DNA of 64,000 bases from Bacteroidota bacterium (GCA_016868475.1 VGGU01000002.1:23211-87210); one strand, 5' to 3'; positions 25,523-35,886 are shown, counted from the stretch's first letter. Translations and numbers: made by a program. The notes: generated by a model not told the origin, from the sequence alone.

Positions 25523-28459
25523 ATGAGAAAGTACATTGGTTTACTCCTTTTAGTCTTGTGTATTGGAAATGGAGCCATGGCCCAACGGGCCGATGGAGTT
25601 ATCAAGGGGCAGCTTACTGATTCCAGCGGTAAGCAACCTATTATGGATGCAACGGTATCGGTAATAAACAGTAAGGATTCCTCTCTGGCCAGCTTTGCAT
25701 TGACTTCCAAGAAAGGTGATTTTGAGATCAATAATTTACTGCCCGGAGATTATCGGTTGATCATAAGCAGCAAAGGTTTTGAGGAGATTAGTCGAAATCT
25801 CAGTATCAGTGCAGAGAAAAAAATAATTGATCTCGGTTCGCTAATGATGAGCAAAGATTACAAGACGCTGGAGGGTGTTGTGGTTACAACAGAATCTCCC
25901 ATTGTAGTAAAAAATGATACCGTACAATTTAATACCAGCGGTTTCAAAACCATCCCTAACGCCACTGTGGAAGATTTACTCAAGAAAATTCCCGGAATGG
26001 AAGTAGATAAGGAAGGAACAGTAAAGGCACAGGGCGAACAAGTCCAGCGAATAATTGTTGACGGGAAAGAATTTTTTGGGAACGATCCCAAATTGGCCAC
26101 TAAAAATCTTACGGCGGATATGGTGGAAAGTGTGCAAGTGTTCGATGACATGAGTGAACAATCCAAATTTACCCGAATCGATGACGGAAGCAGGAGCAAA
26201 ACCATCAACATCAAATTAAAGAAGGATAAAAACAAAGGATATTTTACTCGGGCCTTGGCAGGTGCTGGCAGTAACGATCGATTTGAAGGAAATCTAAGCT
26301 TTAACAACTTCAATGGCAATAAGCGATTTTCTGCACTATTTAATACCAACAACATTAACAAACAGGGATTTTCTTTTAATGATATAATTAGCGCCATGGG
26401 AGGGTTCAGTGGTTTTGGCAGCGGAGGAAATAGCAGCGGAAGTGGAGGTGGTGGGTTTGGTGGTGGAAGCGGTGGTGGTGGATTTGGTGGCGGGATGCAA
26501 GTGATTTCTACCGGAAGAAGCGGTGGTGGATTCGGCGGTAGTTTTGGGGGGCAAAACACCGGGGTTATTCGCTCACTTTCATCCGGACTTAATTTCAGTA
26601 ATGAGTGGGGAACAAAAACAAAGTTTACGGGGAGTTACTTTTTTTCTGATTCCAGACCCGTACAGGAACAAAATATTCTTCGCCAGACATTTTTTGTAAA
26701 CGACTCAATCGCTTATCAAAACAGAACCAGTCGATCCGATAATTTAAATCAAAATCATCGCGTTAATATTCGATTTGAATATCAGATCGATTCGCTCACT
26801 TCTATACTATATACGCCACAGTTAACGCTGCAGCATTCTGACAACAGTAGTTTTGACTCCAGCATGACTACCTCTCAAACTCCAACACGCTCTTACACCG
26901 CTATTCGAACCAACTCACGAAATGCAAATGTGAGAGATGGAAGTAATTTCAATAATAATATTTTATTCCGCAGAAAATTTAAAAAAATAGGAAGGACCAT
27001 TACCATTGGATTGAGTAGCACATGGGGAATGAGCGAATCGGATGGAAAAACAATATCTAATAACCACTTTTTCCTTCCCGATGGCAATCCGGTTTTATAC
27101 TTTGCCCAGAATCAACAATATTCACAAGCTATTAAAACCAGAAATAATATAGTGAGCACATCTTATACTGAGCCACTGGGAAACAATAAATTGTTGGAAA
27201 TCAATTATGCGTATACCAATAACTTCAGCCGCTCAGAAAAGGAAACGTTCAATTACAATGCTAGCAATGACAAGTACGATAATCCTAATCTGCTTCAAAC
27301 TAATCGGTTTAAAAATTTATTTGAAGCGCATCGTACCGGCTTGAATTTTCGTGTGCAAGAGAAAAAATATAATTACCAAATGGGTGTAGGAGTGCAACAA
27401 TCCTTATTAGAGAATCATACCTATCAAGCAGCTACCAGAAAAGACTCTTTGATCAGGCAAAACTTTACTAATTTTTTCCCAACAGCTAATTTCAACTATA
27501 CGCCTTCTCGTAGTAAGAATCTTAGATTCTCTTATAACGGGCGCACTAATCAGCCTACGGTAACGCAGTTGCAAAATGTACCGGATGTAACCGACACTCT
27601 AAATGTTCGCATTGGGAATCCTGGTTTGAAGCAAGAGTTTACGCATAATGTAAACCTTGGTTATAACACCTTCAACCTGGCAACCTTCCGGTTTGTAGCT
27701 GCAAATATCAATATCAGCGCTACCAACAATCGTATTGTAAACAGCATCATCACGCGTGGTCCTGTGCAAACTACAACCTACGCCAACGTAAACGGTTATC
27801 TGAGAGGGTTCTCCTATTTTACATTGGGCCTGCCCTTTAAAAATCCAAAACTGAAAGGTTCCAATATCAACACTACAAATACCATGCTTTATCTGCGTGA
27901 TATCAGTTTGATCAACAAGCGAGAGAATATTACACAAACATTCACACTTACACAAGGTGTAGGAGTCAATATCAGCAAAGAAAAATTTGATATTGGGTTA
28001 CGCACCAACTTTGGGTATAACAAACTGAATTATTCTATAAACAGCAAGCTGAATGAGGAGTACTGGACGCAAACCTACAATGCAGATCTTACCTATAAAT
28101 TGCCTGCCAGCTTTATAATCACTACAAATTTTGATTACCTGATTAACACAGGGCGTGCTGCCGGGTTCAATCAACGAATTCCCTTGTTGGGAGCCAGCAT
28201 AAGCAAGCTGATGTTTAAAAATAAAAATGGGGAGTTAAAAATATCGGCCAACGATTTACTCAATCAAAATCAAAGCATTACTCGTACAGCTGGTGACAAC
28301 TATTTACAGGATACACGCAGCATGGTTTTGCGTCGATATTTTCTGGTTAGTTTCTTGTTTAACCTAAATAAAACAGGCGGGAAAATACCGCAGCAACAAA
28401 CCATCCCGGGCATGCCAAGATTTATGACACGCGAAATGCGTGACGTTCGAATGTTCTAA
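25523..28459 (+). CDS. Outer-membrane beta-barrel protein with carboxypeptidase-like and plug domains
   Basis: About 978 aa, TonB-dependent-receptor-like. A signal peptide ([21 protein letters not shown]) is followed by a carboxypeptidase-D regulatory-like domain ([21 protein letters not shown]), a plug-like domain ([19 protein letters not shown] ... [19 protein letters not shown]) and a large C-terminal barrel of the OMP_b-brl_3 type. A glycine-rich tract occupies about residues 291-347. No SusD partner lies beside it, so a glycan role is not indicated; members of this family are often of unknown cargo. It ends 5 bases from convergent kdsB. Confidence 0.9.
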   Translation: MRKYIGLLLLVLCIGNGAMAQRADGVIKGQLTDSSGKQPIMDATVSVINSKDSSLASFALTSKKGDFEINNLLPGDYRLIISSKGFEEISRNLSISAEKKIIDLGSLMMSKDYKTLEGVVVTTESPIVVKNDTVQFNTSGFKTIPNATVEDLLKKIPGMEVDKEGTVKAQGEQVQRIIVDGKEFFGNDPKLATKNLTADMVESVQVFDDMSEQSKFTRIDDGSRSKTINIKLKKDKNKGYFTRALAGAGSNDRFEGNLSFNNFNGNKRFSALFNTNNINKQGFSFNDIISAMGGFSGFGSGGNSSGSGGGGFGGGSGGGGFGGGMQVISTGRSGGGFGGSFGGQNTGVIRSLSSGLNFSNEWGTKTKFTGSYFFSDSRPVQEQNILRQTFFVNDSIAYQNRTSRSDNLNQNHRVNIRFEYQIDSLTSILYTPQLTLQHSDNSSFDSSMTTSQTPTRSYTAIRTNSRNANVRDGSNFNNNILFRRKFKKIGRTITIGLSSTWGMSESDGKTISNNHFFLPDGNPVLYFAQNQQYSQAIKTRNNIVSTSYTEPLGNNKLLEINYAYTNNFSRSEKETFNYNASNDKYDNPNLLQTNRFKNLFEAHRTGLNFRVQEKKYNYQMGVGVQQSLLENHTYQAATRKDSLIRQNFTNFFPTANFNYTPSRSKNLRFSYNGRTNQPTVTQLQNVPDVTDTLNVRIGNPGLKQEFTHNVNLGYNTFNLATFRFVAANINISATNNRIVNSIITRGPVQTTTYANVNGYLRGFSYFTLGLPFKNPKLKGSNINTTNTMLYLRDISLINKRENITQTFTLTQGVGVNISKEKFDIGLRTNFGYNKLNYSINSKLNEEYWTQTYNADLTYKLPASFIITTNFDYLINTGRAAGFNQRIPLLGASISKLMFKNKNGELKISANDLLNQNQSITRTAGDNYLQDTRSMVLRRYFLVSFLFNLNKTGGKIPQQQTIPGMPRFMTREMRDVRMF
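26394..26562 (+). repeat. Glycine-rich low-complexity tract in the barrel protein
   Basis: Tandem GGN-type codons encode a run dominated by Gly, Ser and Phe (motifs such as GGGGFGGG and [10 protein letters not shown]). It probably forms a surface or periplasmic loop. Repeated GGTGGT-like units make it prone to length change. Confidence 0.8.
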
Positions 28460-28464
28460 AATAT

Positions 28465-29190
28465 TTATAGACTGGCCAGGTGAATATTAGCACGCACCAG
28501 ATCTGCTGGTGTGTCAATGGCTATACTGTTGTAATTGGTTTTGACCATTCGGATTTTCTTGCCATGTTCGAGATAACGTAATTGCTCTAATTTTTCAGTG
28601 GATTCCAAACTGGAAACCGGCCAAGTGGTAAACTCAAGCAATGCATTTTTTCTGAATGCATACACACCAATATGTTCGTAATAAGCAGCAGAGTGGCTGT
28701 TGTCTCGATTATACGGAATGGGATTTCTGCTGAAATACAAAGCGTCATTAGCTAAGTCTGTAACTACTTTAACAACATTGGGATCTTGAATTAGTGTATG
28801 ATCCAGAATTGGCTGCATCAATGATGCCACTTCTACCGTGGGGCTATCAAACGCATCTAATAAAGCTGCCAGCGGTTCTTTTTTTATAAATGGGGTATCT
28901 CCTTGTACGTTGACAATAATGTCTGCGTCCATAGTGGCTGCTACTTCAGCAATTCGATCGGTTCCACTTTCAAAATGCCTTGTACTTCTTTTGCATACTC
29001 CACCAAATTTGTTGATTTCAACTTCAATTAGATCACTATCTGTTATTACAATAACCTGATCAAATAAGAGCGTGGCTTGTGTGGCTTCCGTCGTATGTCT
29101 AATTACGGTTTTATTGCCCAGGGATTGCAACAATTTTCCGGGAAATCGGCTGGCCGTATAACGAGCAGGAATCAGGGCTACAACTTTCAT
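28465..29190 (-). CDS. kdsB: 3-deoxy-manno-octulosonate cytidylyltransferase (CMP-Kdo synthetase)
   Basis: Activates Kdo with CTP for lipid A-core assembly. The 241-aa protein has the nucleotide motif IPARYTASRFPGK, the VNVQGDTPFI block and the HIGVYAFRK segment typical of KdsB. It is last in the minus-strand group dnaN, desaturase-like, kdsB, with gaps of 9-10 bases. kdsD for the same pathway is at 46.6 kb. Confidence 0.97.
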   Translation of the reverse strand: MKVVALIPARYTASRFPGKLLQSLGNKTVIRHTTEATQATLLFDQVIVITDSDLIEVEINKFGGVCKRSTRHFESGTDRIAEVAATMDADIIVNVQGDTPFIKKEPLAALLDAFDSPTVEVASLMQPILDHTLIQDPNVVKVVTDLANDALYFSRNPIPYNRDNSHSAAYYEHIGVYAFRKNALLEFTTWPVSSLESTEKLEQLRYLEHGKKIRMVKTNYNSIAIDTPADLVRANIHLASL

Positions 29191-29199
29191 GCCTGCAGT

Positions 29200-30024
29200 T
29201 TATTTTTTTTGTTTTTGAAAAGGACTTTTCAACAGGTTCAACAGATCCTCATCTTTTTCTTCCGGGTAATCCTTGTCAATTCCATATTGAACGGACTTGA
29301 TGTCCAGAAAACGGAAAGTGCCAAATAGTCGATCCCACACGGAAAACACCGCACCATAATTACTGTCGGTGTAGGGTTGTTTCCAATGATGATGCACTTT
29401 GTGCATATTGGGAGAAATCAATACCCAACTCAACAATCGGTCTATAGTTGCAGGAAGACAAATATTTGCGTGTGTAAATGCAGTGGCCACTACCACCAGC
29501 GTTTGATAGATCATCACCGTATACATGGGTGCGCCTGAAAAAAATATCAGTAACAAAAAAAAGATTCCTCTCAGCAGACTATCTCCCGGATGATGACGAA
29601 GTCCTGTGGTTACATCTACTTTTTGATCACTATGATGTATAATATGAAAGCGCCAGAAAAATTTTTGTTGATGCATCACCCAATGCACCAGCCAACTGCT
29701 GAAATCAAGGGCCAACACTCCAATCAAAATAGTTAAACCCATCCCGGCACTACTCCAATAAATCAATCCAAACGATTGTTGAGCACACCAATCAGACAAG
29801 GCCACGATCAAAATTGCCAGAAAGGTGTGAATAATCAAATGAATTAGCGTAAAAACAAAATTAATAGCGGCGTGTTGAAGTTTACCTTTTTGATATGGGA
29901 GTTTAAAAAGTGGGAAAGCTCCTTCGAGCATCCAAAAAAATAAAAGCCCTCCTACTAAAATGGCTAATCTCTCGGCGGGCCTTTGCTCAAGATCTTGAAA
30001 GTAGTTGATCCACTCCGACCACAT
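29200..30024 (-). CDS. Sterol desaturase / fatty acid hydroxylase family membrane protein
   Basis: Di-iron membrane hydroxylase or desaturase, 274 aa with about four transmembrane segments. The histidine ligand boxes are visible: HWVMH, HIIHHSD, LRHHPGD, and NMHKVHHHW near the C-terminus. Bacteroidota use such enzymes to hydroxylate fatty acids, lipids or carotenoids; the substrate here is unknown. It lies between dnaN and kdsB with near-contact spacing, so it is probably co-transcribed with them. Confidence 0.9.
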   Translation of the reverse strand: MWSEWINYFQDLEQRPAERLAILVGGLLFFWMLEGAFPLFKLPYQKGKLQHAAINFVFTLIHLIIHTFLAILIVALSDWCAQQSFGLIYWSSAGMGLTILIGVLALDFSSWLVHWVMHQQKFFWRFHIIHHSDQKVDVTTGLRHHPGDSLLRGIFFLLLIFFSGAPMYTVMIYQTLVVVATAFTHANICLPATIDRLLSWVLISPNMHKVHHHWKQPYTDSNYGAVFSVWDRLFGTFRFLDIKSVQYGIDKDYPEEKDEDLLNLLKSPFQKQKK

Positions 30025-30034
30025 GATAGTACAT

Positions 30035-31150
30035 TTATTGATTCAGCATCAATGGCATGATAAGCATTTGCAGTTCCTCATTGTCCCCTATGGTTAAAGG
30101 GCGTAGGATTCCTGCTTTATTAGGAGTAGATAATTCAATCAGTACGTCTTCGCTTTCCGTAGCCCCCAGCATTTCAATTAAAAACTTGGCGTTGAAGGCA
30201 ATTACTAAATCCTCTCCGTTGTATTGACATTTCATACGTTCGTTCCCTTCAAAACTAAAATCCACATCCTGCGCAGTTAATTGTAACTCGCTGCCGGTAA
30301 TACTCAAGGCAACCTGGTTGGTGCTTTTATTACTGAAAATGCTTACGCGACGTAACGCACTTTGAAATGACATCTTGTCTACAGTCAACGTGTAAGGATT
30401 TCCGGTAGGAATTACTACTTTATAATCCGGGAAGCGGGCATCAATCAATCGGCAGCTCATTTGAGTAGTACCATAACTGATAAACAAATGGTTGTTGTTA
30501 TAGTTTATGGTAACTGCCTGTTCTGTATCGGGTACAGCAGCTTTAACCAGATTCAATGGCTTCTTGGGAACAATAAAAGAATCTGTTTTAGGACACTTGA
30601 TATCTGTGCGCTTATAGCGAACCAATCGATGTGCATCGGTGGCCACACACTGCAAGCCCTTTTTATCTAATTCAAAAAACACACCTGTCATAGCTGGACG
30701 AAGATCGTCGTTGCTGGTTGCAAATAAAGTTTTGTTGATGGCAGTAAGCAGCGCCGTTGCGCTCATCTCAAAAGAAGTGGTATCATCTGCACTGGGCTCT
30801 TTTGGGAAGTTATCTGGATTTTCGCCCATCACCTTATACTTCCCATTGTCGCTGGTTATTTCAATGGCAAAATTCTTGTCAATAGTAAAAGTGAGGGGTT
30901 GGTCTCCAATATTTTTTAATGAGTCCATCAAAATACGAGCAGGAATACAAACCTTTCCGGTATCCTTAGCTTCAATATCAAGTTGCACACGCATCACGGT
31001 TTCCAGATCGGTGGCCACTACGGTTAGTTTCTTCTTTTCCACTTCAAACAAAAAGTCCTCCAATATGGGAAGAACCGTGTTGGTGTTAATAACACCGGAA
31101 ATGTGCTGCAACTGTTTCAAAAGCACCGAAGAATTCGCAATGAATTTCAT
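30035..31150 (-). CDS. dnaN: DNA polymerase III beta subunit (sliding clamp)
   Basis: Ring clamp that tethers the replicative polymerase. The 371-aa protein shows the three-domain clamp pattern, from MKFIANSSVLLKQLQHISGVI through TDAHRLVRYKR to the C-terminal LIMPLMLNQ, where the usual MPMRL ending reads MPLML. Only one copy is in the window, and it is not next to dnaA or recF; it leads an operon with a desaturase-like gene and kdsB. It is divergent from recX across 58 bases. Confidence 0.97.
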   Translation of the reverse strand: MKFIANSSVLLKQLQHISGVINTNTVLPILEDFLFEVEKKKLTVVATDLETVMRVQLDIEAKDTGKVCIPARILMDSLKNIGDQPLTFTIDKNFAIEITSDNGKYKVMGENPDNFPKEPSADDTTSFEMSATALLTAINKTLFATSNDDLRPAMTGVFFELDKKGLQCVATDAHRLVRYKRTDIKCPKTDSFIVPKKPLNLVKAAVPDTEQAVTINYNNNHLFISYGTTQMSCRLIDARFPDYKVVIPTGNPYTLTVDKMSFQSALRRVSIFSNKSTNQVALSITGSELQLTAQDVDFSFEGNERMKCQYNGEDLVIAFNAKFLIEMLGATESEDVLIELSTPNKAGILRPLTIGDNEELQMLIMPLMLNQ

Positions 31151-31195
31151 ACCATTTCTATTGATGGGTTGATGGCGAAACTACTGATTTTATGG

Positions 31196-31203
31196 TAGAT
31201 TTG
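31196..31203 (+). promoter_or_regulatory. -7 promoter element of recX
   Basis: TAGATTTG fits TANNTTTG and ends 5 bases before the recX ATG (intervening bases GAGGG). Transcription would begin at or beside the start codon. Confidence 0.4.
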
Positions 31204-31208
31204 GAGGG

Positions 31209-31673
31209 ATGTATAAAAAGGCATTCACGCCCGAACAGGCACTTCAAAAACTGCGTCATTACTGTGCTTATCAGGAGCGTTCTCACCAAGAGGCCCGGGA
31301 AAAACTCTTTCAGTTAGGGTGTTCCTCCCGGATGCATGATGAAATTATTAGTTCGTTGATACAGGACAATTACTTAAACGAGGAGCGTTTTGCTATTGCC
31401 TATGCCGGCGGAAAGTGGAGGGCCAAACATTGGGGGCGAATTCGTATTAAGTTGGAACTGCAACAACGAAAGATCAGTGCCTATTGTATACGCAAAGCAC
31501 TGGAACAGATTGAGGAAGAACACTATCAAAAAGTGCTGGAAGCTCAGGCACTTAAAAAGTATAGCGCATTGAAACAGCATCAATATATTATACGAAAGAA
31601 AAAAACAATAGATTATCTGGTAGGCCGGGGATTTGAACCCTCACTGGTTCGCTCTATTGTTTCCAAATTTTAA
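31209..31673 (+). CDS. recX: RecX family regulatory protein
   Basis: Binds RecA and restrains its filament growth. The 154-aa protein has the repeated three-helix RecX pattern: LRHYCAYQERSHQEAREKL, LIQDNYLNEERFAIAYAGGKWRAKHWGRIRIKLELQQRKIS and a third repeat ending in YLVGRGFEPSLVRSIV. recA is not nearby. It is followed 5 bases later by the omega-amidase gene. Confidence 0.92.
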   Translation: MYKKAFTPEQALQKLRHYCAYQERSHQEAREKLFQLGCSSRMHDEIISSLIQDNYLNEERFAIAYAGGKWRAKHWGRIRIKLELQQRKISAYCIRKALEQIEEEHYQKVLEAQALKKYSALKQHQYIIRKKKTIDYLVGRGFEPSLVRSIVSKF

Positions 31674-31678
31674 ATCTT

Positions 31679-32473
31679 ATGTCAACCATTACCGTTTCTT
31701 TAATACAAACCACGCTTCATTGGGAGGACAAGGCGGCTAATCGACAGCACATTGAAGAAAAAATAGCTACGCTTACCGGCAAAACGCAGGTGGTACTATT
31801 GCCCGAAATGTTCACTACGGGGTTTAGTATGAACCCCTCCCAACTCGCTGAAAAGATGGAGGGGGAATCTGTACAATGGTTAAGAAGCATGGCCGTGCAA
31901 TACCGATTGATTTTAGCCGGAAGTTTGATTGTTGAGGAAGATGGGAAGTACTTCAACAGATTGATTTGGATGCTACCCACTGGTCTGTTTGGCTATTATG
32001 ATAAGCGTCACCTATTTGCTTTTGCAGGGGAGGATAAACAATACACTGCTGGAAATAAACGATTGGTCACTGCTGTTAATGGCTGGCGATTTAACCTACA
32101 AATCTGTTATGATTTACGATTCCCGGTATGGGCTCGCCAACAAGTTTCAAACGGAGAGCCTGAATATGATGTACTGGTTTATGTAGCTAATTGGCCTGAA
32201 AAAAGAAGACAGGCCTGGATTACACTATTACAAGCACGGGCTATTGAAAACCAGTGCTATGTAATAGGCGTAAACAGAATTGGTGAAGATGGAAAGGGGG
32301 TTTATCACAGTGGCGATAGTATGGTGATTGATCCATTGGGCGAGATTTTGTTTGCCCAAAAAGACCAGGAAGCAATTCATTCTATTACGCTGAATAAAGA
32401 AAGGCTCATTGAACTGCGTCAAGCCCTTCCCTTTCTAAAAGATGGGGATAAATTTGGACTATTTCCTGGCTAA
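31679..32473 (+). CDS. Nitrilase-family omega-amidase
   Basis: Carbon-nitrogen hydrolase of the YafV/NIT2-like group, which deaminates alpha-ketoglutaramate and alpha-ketosuccinamate. The Glu-Lys-Cys catalytic triad is visible in LLPEMFTTGF (Glu about 43), YDKRHLF (Lys) and ICYDLRFPVWAR (Cys about 141). Length 264 aa, cytoplasmic. A methionine-type transaminase at 48.7 kb is a plausible metabolic partner, since omega-amidase works with glutamine transaminases of methionine salvage. Its end overlaps convergent thiL by 15 bases. Confidence 0.88.
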   Translation: MSTITVSLIQTTLHWEDKAANRQHIEEKIATLTGKTQVVLLPEMFTTGFSMNPSQLAEKMEGESVQWLRSMAVQYRLILAGSLIVEEDGKYFNRLIWMLPTGLFGYYDKRHLFAFAGEDKQYTAGNKRLVTAVNGWRFNLQICYDLRFPVWARQQVSNGEPEYDVLVYVANWPEKRRQAWITLLQARAIENQCYVIGVNRIGEDGKGVYHSGDSMVIDPLGEILFAQKDQEAIHSITLNKERLIELRQALPFLKDGDKFGLFPG

Positions 32474-33496
32474 ATGATTCCATCCCTGTGCCGTGATGGG
32501 ATATTTGCTGCCGCCTTTTGTAAATAGTTGTGCACCTTGTTCCACATCCGTCATATAGCCCACCACACTGATTTGTTCATTGAGCACCAGTTTATCGTAT
32601 TCTGTTTGAGGAATGGTAAATAATAATTCGTAATCCTCACCTCCACTCAACGCACAGGCTGTGGGATCGATTTCAAATTTATAAGCGGCTTGTCGGGTTG
32701 CTTCTGCAATGGGAATTTTTTCTTCATAGAGCACGCAGCCCAATTGACTTTGCTTACAGATATGTAAGATCTCAGAACTGAGTCCATCACTGATGTCCAT
32801 CATAGCGGTTGGTTGAATTTTTTGAGCTGCTAAAAATTCAACAATATCTTTTCTGGCTTCAGGTTTTAATAGTCGACCTACTACATAGGCTTCGCCTTCC
32901 AGATCAGGCTGAACGCCTGGGTTCTCGAGATAAATCTTTTTTTCTCTTTCTAAAAACAACAACCCTATATAGGAAGCTCCCAAATCTCCACTTACACAAA
33001 TCAAATCTCCTTTTTGTGCAGTACTTCTTTTAACAAAAGCATCTGGGGTTACTTCGCCTATGGCTGTTATGGAAATAATCAATCCTTTTTGCGAGGAGGT
33101 GGTATCGCCCCCTACCAGGTCTACTCCATATTTTTCACAGGCCGCATAAATTCCTTCGTATAACTCTTCCACTGCTTCTACGCTAAGTCTATTACTCAAT
33201 CCTAAACTTATTACCAACTGTGTAGGTGTTGCATTCATAGCATAGATATCGCTAATGTTCGCGATTACCGATTTATATCCCAAATGCTTAAGAGGGGTAT
33301 AGGTCAAATCAAAATGAACGCCTTCTACCAAAAGATCCGTACTGATTACGGTTTGCTTGCCAAAATGATCTATCACTGCTCCATCATCACCAACACCTAC
33401 AATGGAAGAAGCGTTTTGTAGTTCTATATTTTTAGTAACATGATCAATCAGCCCAAATTCTCCCAAGGAGCTGATTTCTGTACGTTGATTTGACAT
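32459..33496 (-). CDS. thiL: Thiamine-monophosphate kinase
   Basis: Phosphorylates TMP to thiamine diphosphate. The 345-aa protein has the PurM/ThiL fold motifs: GVGDDGAVIDHFG, STDLLVEGVHFDLTYTPLKHLG, GLSNRLS, VDLVGGDTTSS and MMDISDGLSSE. It follows the inositol-phosphatase-family gene by 9 bases in an operon and overlaps the convergent amidase gene by 15 bases. No TPP riboswitch is visible at the operon start. Confidence 0.96.
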   Translation of the reverse strand: MSNQRTEISSLGEFGLIDHVTKNIELQNASSIVGVGDDGAVIDHFGKQTVISTDLLVEGVHFDLTYTPLKHLGYKSVIANISDIYAMNATPTQLVISLGLSNRLSVEAVEELYEGIYAACEKYGVDLVGGDTTSSQKGLIISITAIGEVTPDAFVKRSTAQKGDLICVSGDLGASYIGLLFLEREKKIYLENPGVQPDLEGEAYVVGRLLKPEARKDIVEFLAAQKIQPTAMMDISDGLSSEILHICKQSQLGCVLYEEKIPIAEATRQAAYKFEIDPTACALSGGEDYELLFTIPQTEYDKLVLNEQISVVGYMTDVEQGAQLFTKGGSKYPITAQGWNHLARK

Positions 33497-33505
33497 AATA
33501 CTAGT

Positions 33506-34300
33506 TTAAAGTTTTTTACGTCCATTAATCACTTCTACCATTTCATCGTGTATCAATCCGTTTGTAGCAATTAACTTGTGTTGATAAACCGAAAAAGCCT
33601 CTCCTCTGAAACCTGTTACTTTACCGCCGGCTTCTTCTACAATTAAATATCCGGCAGCACTATCCCAGGGTTCTAGTTTTTGTTCAAAGAATCCATCAAA
33701 TCTTCCGCAGGCAACCCAACACAGGTCAATTGCAGCAGAGCCTAAACGACGCACAGGAACTCCTTTACGTACAAACCGTTCAAATACTTCAATGGGGCCA
33801 TTGTTTTCATTGATGTAGGTGTAAGGAAAGCCGGTGACCAAACAGGATTTTAATGTGGTTGTTTTTTTGCTGACCTGTATAGGTTTATCATTAAGCGTAG
33901 CCCCCTTTCCTTTTTCTGCAAAAAAGAACTCTCGAAGATGTGGATTATAAACAGCTCCTAAAATGATGGAGCCCTTCCATTCCACAGCTATCGATACACA
34001 GTTTAGCGGAATACCTTGCGCAAAATTGATGGTGCCATCTATGGGATCAATGATCCATTTATATTCGGAGCATTGTTCAAGCGCTCCACTTTCCTCTGCT
34101 AAAATCTGGTGATCCGGATAGGCTTTTTTAATTACTTGCAGAATAGCTTTTTCAGCAGCATGGTCTGCTTCGGTAACCAGGTTGTTTACACCTTCTTTAT
34201 TGTGTATTTCAAAACTGCCCTGGAAAAAACGAAGTATTTCTGCTGCGCCAGCGTCTGCAGCGTTACGTAAAATGGTGTGGAGCATGCGCGAAGATAACAT
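33506..34300 (-). CDS. Inositol monophosphatase family protein
   Basis: Mg-dependent phosphatase of the SuhB/CysQ superfamily. Metal-binding motifs are intact: ILAEESG, the central IDPIDGTINFAQG and the C-terminal WDSAAGYLIVEEAGG. Length is 264 aa from ATG 34300, or 259 from the fifth-codon-later ATG at 34285; both fit. Possible substrates are inositol phosphate, PAP or a sugar phosphate. It heads a two-gene operon with thiL. Confidence 0.9.
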   Translation of the reverse strand: MLSSRMLHTILRNAADAGAAEILRFFQGSFEIHNKEGVNNLVTEADHAAEKAILQVIKKAYPDHQILAEESGALEQCSEYKWIIDPIDGTINFAQGIPLNCVSIAVEWKGSIILGAVYNPHLREFFFAEKGKGATLNDKPIQVSKKTTTLKSCLVTGFPYTYINENNGPIEVFERFVRKGVPVRRLGSAAIDLCWVACGRFDGFFEQKLEPWDSAAGYLIVEEAGGKVTGFRGEAFSVYQHKLIATNGLIHDEMVEVINGRKKL

Positions 34301-34324
34301 GTCCCTCGCTCAATTGCTTATATT

Positions 34325-34347
34325 CGCACTATAACAGAAACAGTGCG
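34325..34347 (+). promoter_or_regulatory. Inverted repeat abutting the GH3 start codon
   Basis: CGCACT, 11 bases, AGTGCG, a perfect 6-base repeat whose right arm touches the ATG at 34348. It could form a hairpin that shades the start codon or serve as an operator in the divergent region. Confidence 0.35.
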
Positions 34348-35880
34348 ATGGCGTCTATTCTTGACATAAAAATTCCACGGGCACTGGCCTCCATTCTCCA
34401 GATCCCCATTAACGATAATCGTCGGCAACAACTTAGGGTACTTAAAAAACTGTTGAAAAAAGCCCGCTTTACCGCATTTGGTCAGCAGTACCAATTTGAT
34501 CAGGTTTTATTGAGCAAGCATCCGGGAAAAAAATTCCAGGAACTGGTTCCTATTCATGCTTACAATAAGATCTACGAGCAGTGGTGGAAACAAACGCTCG
34601 ATGGCACTCCTGATGTAACCTGGCCCGGTAAGATCAAATATTATGCATTGAGCTCCGGCACTTCCGAGGCCGCCAGTAAATATATTCCCGTTACTAATGA
34701 TCTGCTGCGGAGCAATATGGTAAACTACCTGCGACAGTTAATTAGTTTGGCTAGATATGAGGAGGCTAATATGATGGCCATGACCAAAGGGTTTTTAATG
34801 TTGGGGGGAGCTACGGATCTAAAAAAAGGAAAGGCCGGATGGTTTGCGGGAGATCTCAGTGGTATTTTAGCTAAGCGCAGGCCATTCTGGTTTCAGACTT
34901 TTTATAAGCCAGGAGGACGAATTGCTGCAATTAGTGATTGGAATCAAAAATTGCATGAGATTGTTGAGCAAGCACCTAACTGGGATATTGGCTTTTTGGT
35001 TGGTGTTCCGGCTTGGTGCCAAATGCTAATGGAAATGGTGATTGAACGATATAAGCTGAACCATATTCATGAGGTTTGGCCCAATCTTAGTTTTTTTGTT
35101 CATGGAGGAGTGGCCTTTGCACCGTACAAGAAAGGATTTGAAAAATTATTAGGTAAACCTATTGTATATGTTGAGAATTATTTATCAAGCGAAGGATTTA
35201 TCGGATATAGAACAAGAGAACATGCTTCAGGCATGCAATTGATCCTGAATAACAATATTTTCTTTGAGTTTATTCCGTTTGATGAATCCAATTTTGACGC
35301 CGATGGAAATCCCCTTCCTGTTGCCAGCGCAAAAATGATTCATGAGGTAGAACCCGGAAAAGAGTATGCGCTACTCATGAGTACCAACGCGGGCGCTTGG
35401 CGTTATTTGATCGGGGATACCATTCGATTTACGGATATTGAACGTTCCGAAATAGTAATTACGGGTCGTATAAAACACTTCTTAAGTTTAACCGGAGAAC
35501 ACCTGAGTGTAGATAACATGAACAAGGCCATTGAAATAGTGAGCAATGAACTCAACATCAGCATTCCTGAATACACGGTAGTTGGTCTTCCTTATCAAAG
35601 TTTTTTTGCGCATCGCTGGTATATTGCCACAGACGACAAAGTGGATGCAGCGGTGTTACGCACTAAAATTGATCAACAATTAAGAATATTAAATGATGAT
35701 TATGCCACAGAAAGGGATAGTGCATTAAAAGAAGTGTTTCTCGAGGTACTCCCCGAAAAAAAATTTTTAGACTTTATGGCAGCAAAGGGAAAATTGGGAA
35801 GCCAACATAAATTTCCGCGCGTAATGAAAGGGGCCATGCTGGCAGATTGGGAAAAGTTTTTACAAACCAGTCAATGTTGA
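34348..35880 (+). CDS. GH3 family protein (adenylate-forming amido synthetase type)
   Basis: A 510-aa member of the GH3 family, whose plant members join amino acids to jasmonate or auxin through an acyl-adenylate. Features: the phosphate-binding-like ALSSGTSEAASKYIPV (about 105-120), the conserved YLSSEGFIGYR and the hinge ITGRIKHFLSLTGEHLS. Bacterial members have no settled function; conjugation of an acyl acid to an amine is the natural guess. It is followed 6 bases later by mtgA, with which it is probably co-transcribed. Confidence 0.88.
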   Translation: MASILDIKIPRALASILQIPINDNRRQQLRVLKKLLKKARFTAFGQQYQFDQVLLSKHPGKKFQELVPIHAYNKIYEQWWKQTLDGTPDVTWPGKIKYYALSSGTSEAASKYIPVTNDLLRSNMVNYLRQLISLARYEEANMMAMTKGFLMLGGATDLKKGKAGWFAGDLSGILAKRRPFWFQTFYKPGGRIAAISDWNQKLHEIVEQAPNWDIGFLVGVPAWCQMLMEMVIERYKLNHIHEVWPNLSFFVHGGVAFAPYKKGFEKLLGKPIVYVENYLSSEGFIGYRTREHASGMQLILNNNIFFEFIPFDESNFDADGNPLPVASAKMIHEVEPGKEYALLMSTNAGAWRYLIGDTIRFTDIERSEIVITGRIKHFLSLTGEHLSVDNMNKAIEIVSNELNISIPEYTVVGLPYQSFFAHRWYIATDDKVDAAVLRTKIDQQLRILNDDYATERDSALKEVFLEVLPEKKFLDFMAAKGKLGSQHKFPRVMKGAMLADWEKFLQTSQC

Positions 35881-35886
35881 TCGTTT

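Noticed and set aside
25858..26559. Long Pro/Leu-rich open frame on the minus strand opposite the barrel gene
   Set aside because: It is the complement of glycine codon repeats and coding DNA of the barrel protein; composition is low complexity, with no family features.
30639..31172. 177-codon plus-strand open frame opposite dnaN
   Set aside because: Antisense to dnaN over nearly all of its length; no motif seen.
32459..34300. TPP riboswitch controlling thiL
   Set aside because: thiL is second in its operon, and the 47-base gap at the operon start has no TPP aptamer pattern.
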